From Novakomyces olei (taxonomy: Eukaryota; Ascomycota; Novakomycetes; Novakomycetales; Novakomycetaceae): a stretch of 64,000 bases of DNA. Positions 1 through 11,092 of the stretch are shown piece after piece. The notes below the pieces were generated by a model that was not told the DNA's origin, made no database searches, and saw only the letters and a list, made by a program, of their open reading frames with translations. Made by a program: the position numbers and the translations under genes. The stretch's first letter is position 1. Every line of letters begins with the position of its first letter. The stretch covers positions 186,001-250,000 of the forward strand of contig JADEYG010000009.1 of the NCBI GenBank assembly GCA_016906335.1, given 5' to 3'.

Positions 1-1532
1 CTTTGATCGAGAGCTGTCAGACGCAGCAACGAGGCAGAGCTAGTCCTTACTGAACAGCCTCCTCGATCGACAGGAGCAGCAGCAGAAGGCTCGTTGCCTT
101 CTAGCTCTCTGCCAGCGTCAATCACTGTCCATTTCGAGGACAGAGACTGTGAGGGTCTCACTCCAGGCCATCCAGTGTTCGGCGTTCGGGCTGAAGGGTA
201 CTGTAGCACCTCAATTTCGCCCTGCAAATACTGCTGTTGGCCTGCTGGCCCAGGCCAGCTTTGCTGCAGCGAGTGGAGCAGCGAGTTTGAGGGAGAAAAG
301 ATATGTGTGTCCTCAGAGGCTGCCGAGCCAGACGGCCATACGGAGTCTGTGGGAAAGGGCGGGATAGTGGGACAGGCAGTATGCACATTTAAGCCTAAGC
401 TGGTGCCCTGTCCGGAGGAGCCGAAAGCGAGAGCGGAGCAGGAAGAGGAAGCCGGAGCAGAGGAAGAAGAAGCTGAAGCAGCTGAAACGGCCGAGACGGG
501 CGTTGAGCTGGTGGCCAGAGCCGAGGCCGGTTCTAAAGGCAGTCTGCGAAGGCTATCGGGCTCCAGAGTATCCGTAGTAGTAGTAGTCATAGCTGCTTGA
601 AACTGGTGCCTATAGTTTGAGGTCGGCCAGGGCTGAATTGTACAGTCAGCTTTGTCTGGCACGTCTTCCCACGGAGACAATGGCGTACTCGTATTGAAAG
701 GGCCAACAGCTCTTTCTCTGTTATTGTTACTGCTACTGCCTTTGGCATTGTAACTGCTGGGACTCGTCAGTTCACCCGTCTCAAACTGCACAGGCCCCGT
801 CTCTGCACGAACGGATCCGTGACCGGAAACTGCTGTGAAAATGCACTCAAGATTGAGCCGTTTACAGTTTGAGCAGCGAGAATCGCTCTCCGAATTATTG
901 TACCCACTGCACCGGACTTTACGTCTCCGGCAATAAGAGCATGCAACAGCTGCTCTCTGCCTTTGCTTGTTGAGCAGCATTCGCTGGCCCAATAACTGAG
1001 TCGCTAGAGCGTCGTCGGCTGCCGTAAATTGCCGTGTAATGTACTCTGGATGAGTGATCGACCACCGGCGTGAATGAGCAGAAAGGTTGGCCTGCAGAGT
1101 CGGAGCGGAGGCACCTGGCTCCGACTCGGCAGTGCCTGGAGCCGAAGCCGAAGCCGAGGCCGAGGCCGTCGGCATTGGCATTGGCATTGGCGGCTGGATC
1201 GGAGAGTGAGCAGCCGCTGTCTGCCCAGACTCTGCTGGCCTGAATGTGGCACTTGGCCTCTGCCAGTTCCCAGATGCAAAAGTCAGAGACGAGTGCTCTT
1301 CTAGCGACTCATTTGCCTCTAATAACGACTCGTCTTCCTTCAATGTCCCTGGCACAATGCCCACTTTGTCTTTTGCTGCTTTTGCACTTGGGCCGGGGTC
1401 TGTCTCGGTGGCGCGACTTGCCTCGCTTTCCTGTGTCCCGGGGATACTCAGGTTTCGCAACCTCTGCTCAAAGTACAAGCGACGTTTTTGGCGGGGGGAA
1501 TCGCGCTTATTTTGTGCGTCTCGTGCGTTCAT
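1..1532 (-). CDS. Zn2Cys6 transcription factor, 3' part beyond the window
   Basis: An open minus-strand frame of at least 510 codons starts at the ATG at 1530-1532, with an in-frame stop immediately upstream, and runs off the left edge without a stop. Residues 198-230 form a fungal binuclear zinc cluster with cysteines at 198, 201, 208, 220, 223 and 230 (CX2CX6CX11CX2CX6C), with the basic stretch CSYCRRRKVRC. Family members are nuclear DNA-binding regulators that recognise CGG triplets. The cluster lies unusually far from the N-terminus, after about 190 residues of low-complexity sequence that includes Met-Pro and Ala-Ser repeats. The C6 loop between Cys3 and Cys4 is long (11 residues). After the cluster come Ser/Thr/Ala-rich and polyThr stretches. 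The fungal middle homology domain, if present, lies outside the window, so target genes cannot be inferred. The plus-strand reading frames here look like shadows. Confidence 0.85.
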   Translation of the reverse strand, partial: MNARDAQNKRDSPRQKRRLYFEQRLRNLSIPGTQESEASRATETDPGPSAKAAKDKVGIVPGTLKEDESLLEANESLEEHSSLTFASGNWQRPSATFRPAESGQTAAAHSPIQPPMPMPMPTASASASASAPGTAESEPGASAPTLQANLSAHSRRWSITHPEYITRQFTAADDALATQLLGQRMLLNKQRQRAAVACSYCRRRKVRCSGYNNSESDSRCSNCKRLNLECIFTAVSGHGSVRAETGPVQFETGELTSPSSYNAKGSSSNNNRERAVGPFNTSTPLSPWEDVPDKADCTIQPWPTSNYRHQFQAAMTTTTTDTLEPDSLRRLPLEPASALATSSTPVSAVSAASASSSSAPASSSCSALAFGSSGQGTSLGLNVHTACPTIPPFPTDSVWPSGSAASEDTHIFSPSNSLLHSLQQSWPGPAGQQQYLQGEIEVLQYPSARTPNTGWPGVRPSQSLSSKWTVIDAGRELEGNEPSAAAPVDRGGCSVRTSSASLLRLTALDQ

Positions 1533-4500
1533 CTAGTTCCCTTCTTGGCAGATGCTCAATTCCCACCCCCCTCCTCCTGAGTTCCTTTTGTTTTGTGTTT
1601 ATCTGGTATTATTATATTTATTTAATTATTAATTATTTTTTGTTTTGCTTTTCTTCCTCTCTATTTTTCTGTTTTTTATTTCTCTGTTTCTACCTTGTTT
1701 TGGTTTTGGTTTTGGTTTGTTTTGGTTTTGTTTTGTATCTGCCTGTATTGCTCCAACTCTGGGTTTATTATCGGCGCTGTTTTAGTCGCTTTGTGTACTT
1801 GAGGGGTTGAGGGTTGGTTGGGGTGCGATACTGTACAAAATCGCCAAGGTGCCCCAGTATGCTTGAATGAGTCGCGAGTTTCGCGATATTTACGCGTTCG
1901 TGCTATGTAATGTAAAGAGAGTGTTATTGGAGCCGAATAAATATCAGTGATAAAGGAAACGGAAGGGAAGAATATAATAAGGAATGGAGTATTTAAAAAC
2001 GAGTGAAGGCAAACTAGTGTGTAGGCAGCTTGGAAACACAGAAAAATAGTCGAAGCCAAAAAAAGATAAGGAAAAACCTTAGAAGAAGGGCTAGCCAGGA
2101 TTGTACAGGAAATTCAAAGGAACTTGACGCAGGAACCGTGAAATTGGAAGGGAAAAAAATCAAAAAAAATAAAAGTACAAGTGCGATATCTGAGCGATTT
2201 TGCCACCTTTAAGAAAAGCCGGTGTAATGGTGCAGATATTTCTCCGCTTTGAACGGAAAAAAAAATAGCGAAACAATGACTACAAAGAAAAGCAATACAA
2301 AAGATGAACAGTATCGATGTCGAGATTTCGATGACTATGCGCTTTGCTAAGATTGGAAATCGCTAGCAAAAAATAGTTTAGCAAAGTATCGAAGGATAGA
2401 TAGAAAAGGAAAAGAAGGAATTAAGTCTGAGACTTGTCCTTTGCTAGCTGTGCGAGTGGCCAAGACACAAGTATCCCAATGCGTACAAGCCAAGATCGAT
2501 AATACTAAACAATCAAGGCACGGTAATTTGGAGTAAAAAGAATATCAAATTTAAATAAGAATAAGAATAACCAAAAAATAAAAATAAAAGAGTAGTCCGA
2601 TGCTGGACTTAGGCTCTCTGCACCTTTGTCGTTTTTTGTATTCTTTTAAACTGCTCCGTTGCCTCTAGTACTCCCCCTTCCTTCCTTTGCTTGTCGCCTG
2701 CTAGTGCTGCCGCTAAAAGGATGTGATTGATGTGATTGATGTGATTGCTGTGATGAAATATGCTGTGTGGGTTTTCATTCGTCTTTGCCTCGGGCGACAA
2801 AATAAGAATATGGCAATGAAATGTGAGCCACGCCTGCTAGTTTTTCTTTAGACTAGCGCCAATTGCCTCGTTTTGAGCTTGTTTGTCTTGGATTCTTTCT
2901 GCTCTGGTGCCTGTCTTTGTTTTGGACCCTTCTGTCTCAACAGCAGCTTGCCCGAAGGGGAATTTCAATCCAACTGATTAATTTGGAATTTTCCCTTGGG
3001 AGGAACTTGATGCCGCTTTAATACTGCAAAGAAAGGCGAGCAATTTATCATGCAGGTGAGCTACGATTGACATGTACAAAAAGCCTTTGTCCGTTTTGTG
3101 AATTTATTCTTTGCACTTTCATGTGCACACTAATGTTTACAACTTATTATATTGATTTCCTACACGCTTTTCAACGGTCCATGTTGTCACAATTTACTGG
3201 CATGCTCATTCGTTCTTCGATTATGGTTAATTGCTAATTTCGTTCGAATTTTTATTTATTTTTTTATTTGCAAGAACGGAGCTGGCATGTCTCAAGACTG
3301 CCATCGTCCCAAACGTTTGGCCCCCATCCTAGCGGAGTATCCAATATTTAGAGGTTCGCGCTAGCGGTTCGGCATATTCCGGCAACCTCGTAAAAAAGAG
3401 ATTTAAAAATGGCCGTTCGATACAAGTATAGCGTGGAAAGTCGATTTAGCTATTATGGATTTTACAGATTCCAAGATCTAATAACTTTTGCGTTTGCCCA
3501 ATTTAATTTGGGCTTTATTTTTATACACTGTATTTATTTTTGAATGTTTATGAATCAGTTTTCGCTCGTTCATACCAATTATGGCCAATCAGTCATGGTG
3601 ATCGACTGGCTGGTGCGTTTTTTTTTTCTAATTATAAATATAACTTTGAATGAAGGCTTAACTCTATTAATTTCATGCCTTTTCGGTGTAAGCCCACCAT
3701 TTACAAACTATTCCTTGATTACAAAGTGCTATAAGTATTTCACGAAGCTAGTTTCTTCCGCAAACAATTTTTCTGTCAAATCTTGCACCTTCTATTTCAT
3801 CGGCGTCGACGTGAATTGTTCTACCGCTAGTAAAGAAAAGTCTCATCTCATAGATGGGAAAGAACGATCCAGTAAGTCGTTACAATTTTACCTATCATGG
3901 CCGTCAAAACAAACAGGAGAAATAGTACTAAATCAGTTCACATTTAATCTGAAGGTTGGGATTGATTTGAAGGTTGGGATTGATTAGAGTTTAGGGAAAG
4001 GAATTCGGTTAAGAATGGGGTCAACTTGAGAGCTGACTTATCTCCGTGGTTATAAATGGTTGTGATCGACCTTTTATGCTTCGTTTGCTGATTCTCGTAT
4101 TTTTTATCATTTGTTCAAGCTGCTGGAGGTTATTTAATGCCTGTAAGCTTACGCAACCGAATGTATGAGAAGATTATTACGGTGCAGTTGAAATTTTACC
4201 ACGAGCCGCAAGGATAAAAGATTGCCATGATGATATTGCATGATGATATTTATCTTATAAAAATGTATGAGAAGATATCGATCAGGATTGTCTAGCTGCA
4301 TCGGTAGATGTTTTTGTTTGTTTTAAATATAAATATTTATCACTACCATGTTTCTCGGTTTAATTGGAAGGAAAAAGTCAAATTATACATAAAGTCGTTG
4401 GAAAGATAGCATTAACCTTTCGAGGACTATTTTGATCTATTTTCGTGCGCCAGAATTTGGATCTAGCGCGAAGAGCGCTTAAACTAAAATGCGAATGACA

Positions 4501-5640
4501 GTGATGAAGATGCATTTAGAAAGTTTCTATTTGGAATGGATTTTTAGATTGATATTAGGCAAAATCGAACACACGATTTAGACGAAGCTGCACCTTTTTT
4601 AGTGCAAAATAAATAGCGCAACTAAACAGACTCTAATCTGGGAAGCAATAATCACATGTGTCCAGCCTCAAAGCGAATCTGGATTTTCCAGCGATGAAAT
4701 TGAGACAAGCAATAAATAGAAAAAGAAGACATTTCCATCAGCAATGATCAAATCAAATCGTGTAAAAAACGAATTGCCATTCTTAAGGATACGAGCAGGC
4801 CAAGGCTTGTCAAAAGGCTGAATATGAACAATATTAGACCGTATTGGAAGTCAATTTTAAAAGAAAATAGTCATTTTGAAGAAAAACGCAATTACACAAA
4901 TCATGAATTTGACGCCTTTTCAAGAAGCAAGGACTAAGACCCTCGGATAGATTCTAAAAGGAAAAACAAGAAAACAATAAAACAAGAAAATCAAAGGATA
5001 GTTGAATGAAAGAATAAAAGATTAATGAGGCATGTAAAAGGAATATTAGCGAAAGTGTATTAGTTACACCAGTTTTCTGTATAATATTTACATATGGTCA
5101 CTAATCTTTGATTGCAAGGCACAAAGTAATCTACGAGCCAGTATAGTCAACAGAGAAGCAGATTAAAAAGTAATCAACGTATTTTCATAATCGCCGCTTA
5201 TCTGCGGTTTCGGTACGTCAGAGGTTTGTCCGACAGTGTCGGAAAAACCGTATTGTGAAGGAAACTGGGCAGAGTAGACACAATTTTTATACACAATTTC
5301 AATTTCGTATCCTTACTGGAGCTCACAATAATTGCCGTTCGGCAAACGCGACGGCAAAGAAGATTCATAAACAACCGCGGCAATAAGAATTCTTATTCCA
5401 GACCTGAACGGCTTTGAAGCCCGCGAAATATTTTATTTACCTATCTGCCATCTAAATACGGGTACCGCTGTCAGTACAATTACTCTTTCGGCAGTTCGTA
5501 TTTTATATTATTGACAATACCGATTTTCAGGCCGCCTTTGATCCCACCGTCAGCCGTGCCTCGCCTGAATTAGAGGCGAATAATCCGTGAAATAATCAGG
5601 CAAAAAGAGCGAAATACAAGCAGACTAGTTTTGATGGAGA
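1533..5640. other. Gene-poor 4.1 kb intergenic region
   Basis: Between the start of the left-edge regulator and the transporter I see no convincing gene. The first 500 bases next to the regulator are T-rich on the plus strand (A-rich in the regulator's sense) and probably form its long 5' leader and promoter. Small direct repeats occur at 2721-2747 (three exact 9-base units, atgtgattg) and 3950-3985 (two exact 18-base units). The longest frame (3544-3987, plus, 147 codons) has no recognisable family, a mixed hydrophobic composition and a repeated tail, and I do not call it. The rest is AT-rich unique sequence. A decayed element cannot be excluded. Confidence 0.6.
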
Positions 5641-7301
5641 ATGGATTCCTTTCGGATTTGGAGGCGCTCTTATGCGCCGTATATTGAGAAACTGCGGCAA
5701 TCAAATCCCGACGAAACGCAATGTTTAGTAGTCGATTTCGAATCAGATCAGGATCCGATGCGACCTTCGAATTTTGGTCATGGGACTAAAGCTCTTTGCA
5801 CTGCAATGGTCTCTTTAATTGCTATTATTTCCACAATGGCCTCGTCCGTCACGAGCGGGGCCCACAGTGATATCGCGCAAAGCTTTGGGGTTTCTTTGGA
5901 AGTAGCAGAAATGAGCACTTCGCTATTTCTCTGCGGGTTTGCTTTTGGCGCTATCGTGCTGGCGCCCCTTTCCGAAGAAATCGGTCGCCTTCCTGTATAT
6001 ATAGGTATGGATGATTGCTTTATTTTGTTTTATTTATTTATTTAATTTTTTCAAAGTCTGTTTTGTTTTGTGCAATTTTTATCCTTTCTTCGTTTCCGTC
6101 GACTGTTTTGTGCCAACGTCAATCAGTGAGTATGTCGTGTTTTGCCCTGTTCCAAACTGGAGCTGCTGCTTGCCACACAATGGCGCAGCTCGCTATCACC
6201 CGTTTCTTTGCCGGTTTTTTCGGAGCCACTCCTCTCAGCAACGCCGGTGGCACTCTGGCGGATATATATACAGCCAAAGAGCGGACATTTTTCTGGCCAA
6301 TTTTCGCCAGTTTTGGGTTTATCGCCCCCGTGATTGGGCCTATAGTGGGCGCTTACACTTCGGCGAACCATCATCTCGGCTGGCGCTGGGTCAATTATAT
6401 TACGGCTATTATGGGCTACGGAATGGCTGGTCTTGTTACGCTCTTCATGCCGGAAACTTATAGCCCCATGATCCTCGATCTAAAAGCCATGTCAATTAGA
6501 AGGCAAACTAAAGACTCACGGTTCACGTCGACTCATGAACTCGTTCTCAACGGTAAAAGCCCGTTTCGGCCACAAATCTATTTGCGTCCTTTCCGGTTCT
6601 TTTTCATGGAACCGATAGTCACGTGTTTCACAATGTACTTAACAGTGGCTTACATCATCCTCTTCACCGACTTTGAGTCTTATCCCATTATTTTCGGTAT
6701 CTTTGGCTTTAGTCTGGAGAAGAGTACTCTACCATTTTTCGCTGTACTAGTAGGCATAGTGGCCAATTGTTTCATTATGACTCCAATATCTATTTGGGTG
6801 TTTAATAAGCACGCTAAATCCTCACCCGATGGAACGGTCCAGCCAGAAGTTCGTCTGGTACCTTTATGTATTTGCTGCTGGTGCCTTCCAATTTCGCTTT
6901 TTTGGTTGGCCTGGACTGCTTATGGCTCTATTTCACCCTGGCCTGCCATTGTATCTGGGTTCTTTTTCGGGTTAGGGTTATTGCAGGTTTTTATTACCAG
7001 TTATTCATACATTATGGACAGTTATGGGAGCAATGCCGCCTCTGCTATGGGGACATTGACGCTTGTGCGGTACAATGTGTCGGCCGGATTTATACATATT
7101 GCTGATCCAATGTACCATAATTTGGGGGTTCATTGGGCGGCTTCGCTGTTAGCCTTTCTTAGTCTGGCGGTGTGTGTTTTTCCTTTCGTTTTTTACCGCT
7201 ATGGACCTCGTGTCCGGGCAGCGTCAAAGATGGCTCCTCATCTAGTGCAACCGCCGCCGGCGAGAGTCCAGAATGATACAGAGAAGGGCAGCCAACCGTG
7301 A
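5641..7301 (+). CDS. DHA1-type major facilitator transporter
   Basis: Exons 5641-6004 and 6127-7301 give 512 residues, the usual size for fungal 12-TM drug:H+ antiporters of the DHA1 group (polyamine, drug or small-solute efflux at the plasma membrane). Exon 1 carries a short hydrophilic N-terminus, TM1 and the loop motif EEIGRLPVYI that corresponds to MFS motif A. Exon 2 opens with FALFQTGAA and contains the strongly conserved DHA1 stretch TRFFAGFFGATPLSNAGGTL, the GWRW loop, and the remaining TM helices. The 122-base intron starts GTATGG and ends CAG; joining leaves the frame intact (phase 1). Substrate is unknown. The neighbouring SUR7-like and dehydrogenase genes do not indicate a shared pathway. 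Confidence 0.88.
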
Positions 7302-8185
7302 TTCGAAATGGGGATTGGCGCCTAATCAAAATAGAGGGATATCTATGTATGAAGTTTACGTTTAATTATAATAGCAAAGGAAGAGAGGAGGGATGCAAGG
7401 AAACAACATCTTTAATAACATCTATATAGAGAGAAACAAAGGCTCAGTGGAAAATAGATGGAGACCGAGAGAGAGCTTGCAAGGACTTTTGTATATAGCA
7501 ATCTCGGTAATCTTGGCCAGGCAAGGGCAAGCAGAGTCAAGGGATTGATTTGGCTTGGGTGGGTGGGATTTAATCTGATTAGATTTATATACAATTCCGA
7601 TTTCAACGAGCGTAAAGACCCAAGAGCTGATATTTATCAGTAAAAGGTGCAGTTTTCTATTAGCTCCAAATGCCGACCTCGTACATACTACCAATCGTTA
7701 GTGACCCTAACCCTAATACCGTCTGATGATAACCCTATTGGCGAGCCAACTCGTTGAATTCAGCCACGAACATTATATTAGGGCTATAGGTAAAGTTGTA
7801 ATACATCACGATTATTGCCACTATATTTCGAATAGGCCTTATCTACCGGAGTTTCACCATATAATTAATTAATAATTATTCCTCCGTATCAGGAAAAGAA
7901 ATGACGTGGGTACACTATAATTGCCAAGGCTGCCAAATATACGGTAGAATTTAGATTATTGTTAAATTATTGTCATTCGGGGCCGCAGTGCAAAGGAAAT
8001 CGTCCAGAGTGAATGGTTTCGCTTTAATTCAATCCGCTATTTTTGCGCCCGTTGGAACGGCGATCACGAACTAACGTAGTATACTTTTGTTCTTATTTTC
8101 TTTTCGCGTACCTCTCTGTGGCGCGGTTTGCAGGGGAAAAGGGTGTCTTTCGATCTGCTCTCCCTTCTTTTCTGTTGTCGATGCA
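7302..8185. other. Intergenic region, transporter to SUR7-like gene
   Basis: About 880 bases with no supported gene. It holds the transporter 3' flank and the SUR7-like promoter. A short telomere-like run (ccctaaccctaa) lies near 7704. Small frames here have no family resemblance. Confidence 0.6.
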
Positions 8186-9286
8186 ATGGCGTTGCGAACT
8201 TATTTCGCAATTCTTCCCACAATATGCTCTGTCGCTGCATTCGCACTGGGTATAATGGTCCTTATTGCACAAACAAATGATATTGCTGTGATCAACCGAT
8301 TATGGTTCATTCAGGTACGGGAAAGAGGATTAAATCGGCTCCAAAAGTTGATATTAGAGGTTACAAAATTCGGGAAAAATGGGAAAAAATAGGAGAAAAT
8401 AAGAAAAAATAGGAAAATAAAAAGGAAAAGAGGTTTTTTGCCATACACAGTTTATACTAATGTCAAGCTGAACACGAGCCAAATAGTCACTACGCCAGAG
8501 TACTCAACATTTGTGCAAACAGTGGCTCGTGACTTGGGATTGCATGATTGGTATTCGACAGGGTTATGGACATTTTGCGAGGGTCTCAACGGCAGTTGGC
8601 AGCATCCCACTCATTGCCGCACGCCAGAAACGGGATATGTATTCAATCCTGTACGCGTCTTTGAGGAAGAACTTTTTGAAGGTCAAACGATTATCCTACC
8701 GGATAACATTAATTCCGCTATTGCTATGCTAAGAACGGCTTTTAATTGGATGAAAGCCTTATACGTTGTCGGTACCTGTTTTCTGTTTCTCGCTGCGGTT
8801 GTGGGAATTTCTTCGTTTTTCAATCGTGCCGGTTCGATCGCAACGAGTATACTCAGTTTGGTATGGACATGCAAAAACTAAAACATTAAACAAAAATCAT
8901 TGCAATTTGAATACAAATATTTAAAAATAAAACATTTAAGAATACAAACTCTAAAGAATACTGCGCCGTAAGCAACTCGCAGGACGCAAATAACTCGTGA
9001 CCTTTACAACAAGTTCTAACTTTAGATTGGCGGCCTCTTCTTCACTGTGGCCACAGTGGTAGCCACAATACTTTTCCGCATCCTGAAAAATGTTATTGAC
9101 AACGAAATTGACGAGGTCAATTTAAGAGCCAATATTGGCGTTCCGCTCTTTATTATATCATGGTTTGGTTCTGGGTTTAGTATTGTTGCTTTTTTCCTTT
9201 ATTGTGCTACTTGCTGCATGGCTTCGCGCACGAGACGGAGGCCGTGGGTCCCCCGGCAGGAGCCTATGAAACCGCCTTACGCTTAG
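8186..9286 (+). CDS. SUR7/PalI-family four-TM membrane protein
   Basis: Exons 8186-8314, 8468-8860 and 9026-9286 encode 260 residues. TM1 is at residues 8-28. A large extracellular loop carries the claudin-like pattern FCEG followed by a second Cys (HCRTPETGYVFNP). TM2 to TM4 follow, and the tail is basic then proline-rich (cytosolic). This layout matches SUR7/PalI proteins, which sit in plasma-membrane eisosome domains or act as pH sensors in the Rim/Pal pathway; which subgroup is not clear. Intron 1 (153 bases) has a perfect TACTAAT branch site 6 bases before the acceptor AAG. Intron 2 (165 bases) ends TTCTAACTTTAG. Both introns are phase 0, so the frame is continuous only with these sites. 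Confidence 0.8.
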
Positions 9287-9562
9287 ACGCAATTGGATGT
9301 AGAGATTAACGGTATATGACGAAAGGTATTGCAATTCTAATAAACGCGCTGGTGATGGTTTGCAGATGGTTTGCAATTGTATTTTGTTTTGATGCGTCTT
9401 TTATGCCACTAGACTCTGCTCGTACTGTACCCTTGAACTGCAGCGCGGCAGGTGGTAGAGATCGTAGCGCGTAAGACTCGTCTAGTATGAGCCTTGGCAT
9501 AAGCACTTCATATTAAAAGCGGTATTAAGAGCGGTACTATTATGTATAAAACTCGTCAGCAT

Positions 9563-10388
9563 CTATCGGCCCATCCAGCCACCGTCTACGGTAATACACT
9601 CGCCCGAGATGTACTGTGCGCCTCTAAAGCTGGCGAGGAGCAGGACAACTGCCTCAAAATCACAAGGCGCCCCCCATCGGCCAACGGGAATCCGCTCAAG
9701 GATACTGGCAGCCCTTTGCTCGTCGGCGATAAGAGCCTCGTTCATGTCTGTGCCAATGTATCCCGGAGCGACGGCGTTAACACAGATCCCTCGACTGGAC
9801 CATTCGTTGCTCAGCGTCTTTGTCATTGTCAGAATACCGCCTTTAGCAGCAGCGTAAGCCGGGATACGCAGTCCGCCCTGGAAGGACATTAGGGAGGCCA
9901 CGTTTATAATACGGCCGGGGACTCCACGTGAGAGCAGGTGCTTCCCTACTGCTCGCGCCAGGTGGAAGCAGGCAGTCAAGTTAACCTGCAAAACCTCGCT
10001 CCAGTCGTCGTCGGGAAAGTCTTCGGAATTGTGCCTCCGCTGAATGCCTCCGCAGTTGACAAGGATGTCAATCTGCCTCCCACTGGACACAATATCGTCT
10101 ACAAGGACAGTCGTCTGTGCCGCATCGGCCAAGTCGCACACTACGACTGTGCACTTTACGCTTCGCAGAGCCTCAATGTCGCGCCGAGTAGGAGAGTCCT
10201 GGTCCGCGTGTCTTTGCACAAGTATAATATCGGCTCCCGCTCGAGCGAGGGACAGAGCCATTGCCCGGCCAATACCACGCCTGCCTCCACTGGATTGTTA
10301 GTAGCTTTAGTGCTGAGGGCGCCTACGTGATCAGGGCAGTTTTGCCTTCAAGGCCAAACAGCGATTCCAAGTACCCGGGCTGAGCCAT
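9563..10388 (-). CDS. Short-chain dehydrogenase, 2-deoxy-D-gluconate 3-dehydrogenase type
   Basis: Exon 1 is 10327-10388 and exon 2 is 9563-10289, giving 262 residues. The 37-base intron (GTAGGC ... TACTAACAATCCAG) splits the cofactor-binding motif: the spliced product reads [17 protein letters not shown], a TGxxxGIG NAD(P)-binding loop. Downstream are VNCGGIQRR (where most members have NNAG), the catalytic Ser in NVASL, and YAAAK as the Tyr-x-x-x-Lys pair, then the C-terminal GGW typical of classical SDRs. The GIQRR signature is characteristic of KduD-like enzymes that oxidise 2-deoxy-D-gluconate or related ketogluconates. Exact substrate is inferred only from this similarity. Confidence 0.87.
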
Positions 10389-11092
10389 AATTGACCACTG
10401 ATTTTTGTTCCACTGATTCGTAGACTGATCAACTGCGGTCTGCCAGTGTGGGGTTTGTGGGGATTTTTATATTCAGGGTGGGATGGCGCGGGATGGATGG
10501 TCGGGAGATGGATGGGGTGATAAAGGTAAAGAATTAATTAATTTACAGGATTTGAATCCTATTAAATTAATTTAAAATAATAAATTTACTTGAAGGTTTT
10601 AAACATGTATAATTTGTTATACTGTGGGTATTTAATTGTTATACTGTGAAAATTTAATTGTTATACTGTGGATATTTATTTGTAATACTGTGGATTATTG
10701 AAATGCATAATGCAAGAAAATTGCAAAGTTATATAGTAATAATTTGTCTATTAATGAATTAAATTTATTTAAATCTAATTTAAAACTTGGTAAAAATTAA
10801 AATCTGGTTTGAGCTATACCGACATAATTTGGTACGAGTGACTTGTATACGCCAATAGTATACATTATATGGCGGTGATATAAATATAAAAAGTTATCTT
10901 ATATGGCCATAATTTCAACGGTAACGATGACTAAATAATTGTCTTGTACAATATTCATTTATATGGGCATCGCAATATCGATCAGTATATAGGTACTTAA
11001 TTGTCTTTGCATTGGACTACAAACTGCTGGAGAACTGTAAAAGAGCAAAAGGATATTTGGAAACAAACAATGTTTTTATTGCAAGAGATAAA
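10389..11092. other. AT-rich intergenic region with 22-bp repeat
   Basis: No gene seen. Contains the dehydrogenase promoter, an AT-rich block, four 22-base tandem units (see the repeat entry) and the 3' flank of the permease. Confidence 0.6.
10614..10701. repeat. Four tandem 22-bp units
   Basis: Four consecutive, slightly diverged copies of a unit beginning ttgttatactgtg occupy 10614-10635, 10636-10657, 10658-10679 and 10680-10701. The left 13 bases are almost invariant and the right 9 vary. Confidence 0.8.

Noticed and set aside
94-600. 168-residue plus-strand frame at the left edge
   Set aside because: It is the antisense of the Zn2Cys6 regulator whose minus frame carries the cysteine cluster; its Glu/Ala richness mirrors Ser/Ala repeats on the other strand.
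2609-2800. 63-residue minus frame with an Asn-His-Ile repeat
   Set aside because: Its repeat is just the 9-base direct repeat; no family resemblance or splice context.
3050-3363. Possible tiny gene with ATG CAG followed by GTGAGC and a later exon
   Set aside because: The joined product would be about 31 residues with no recognisable family; the donor could be chance.
7704-7716. Chromosome-end signal
   Set aside because: Two hexamers in unique sequence with genes on both sides do not make a telomere.
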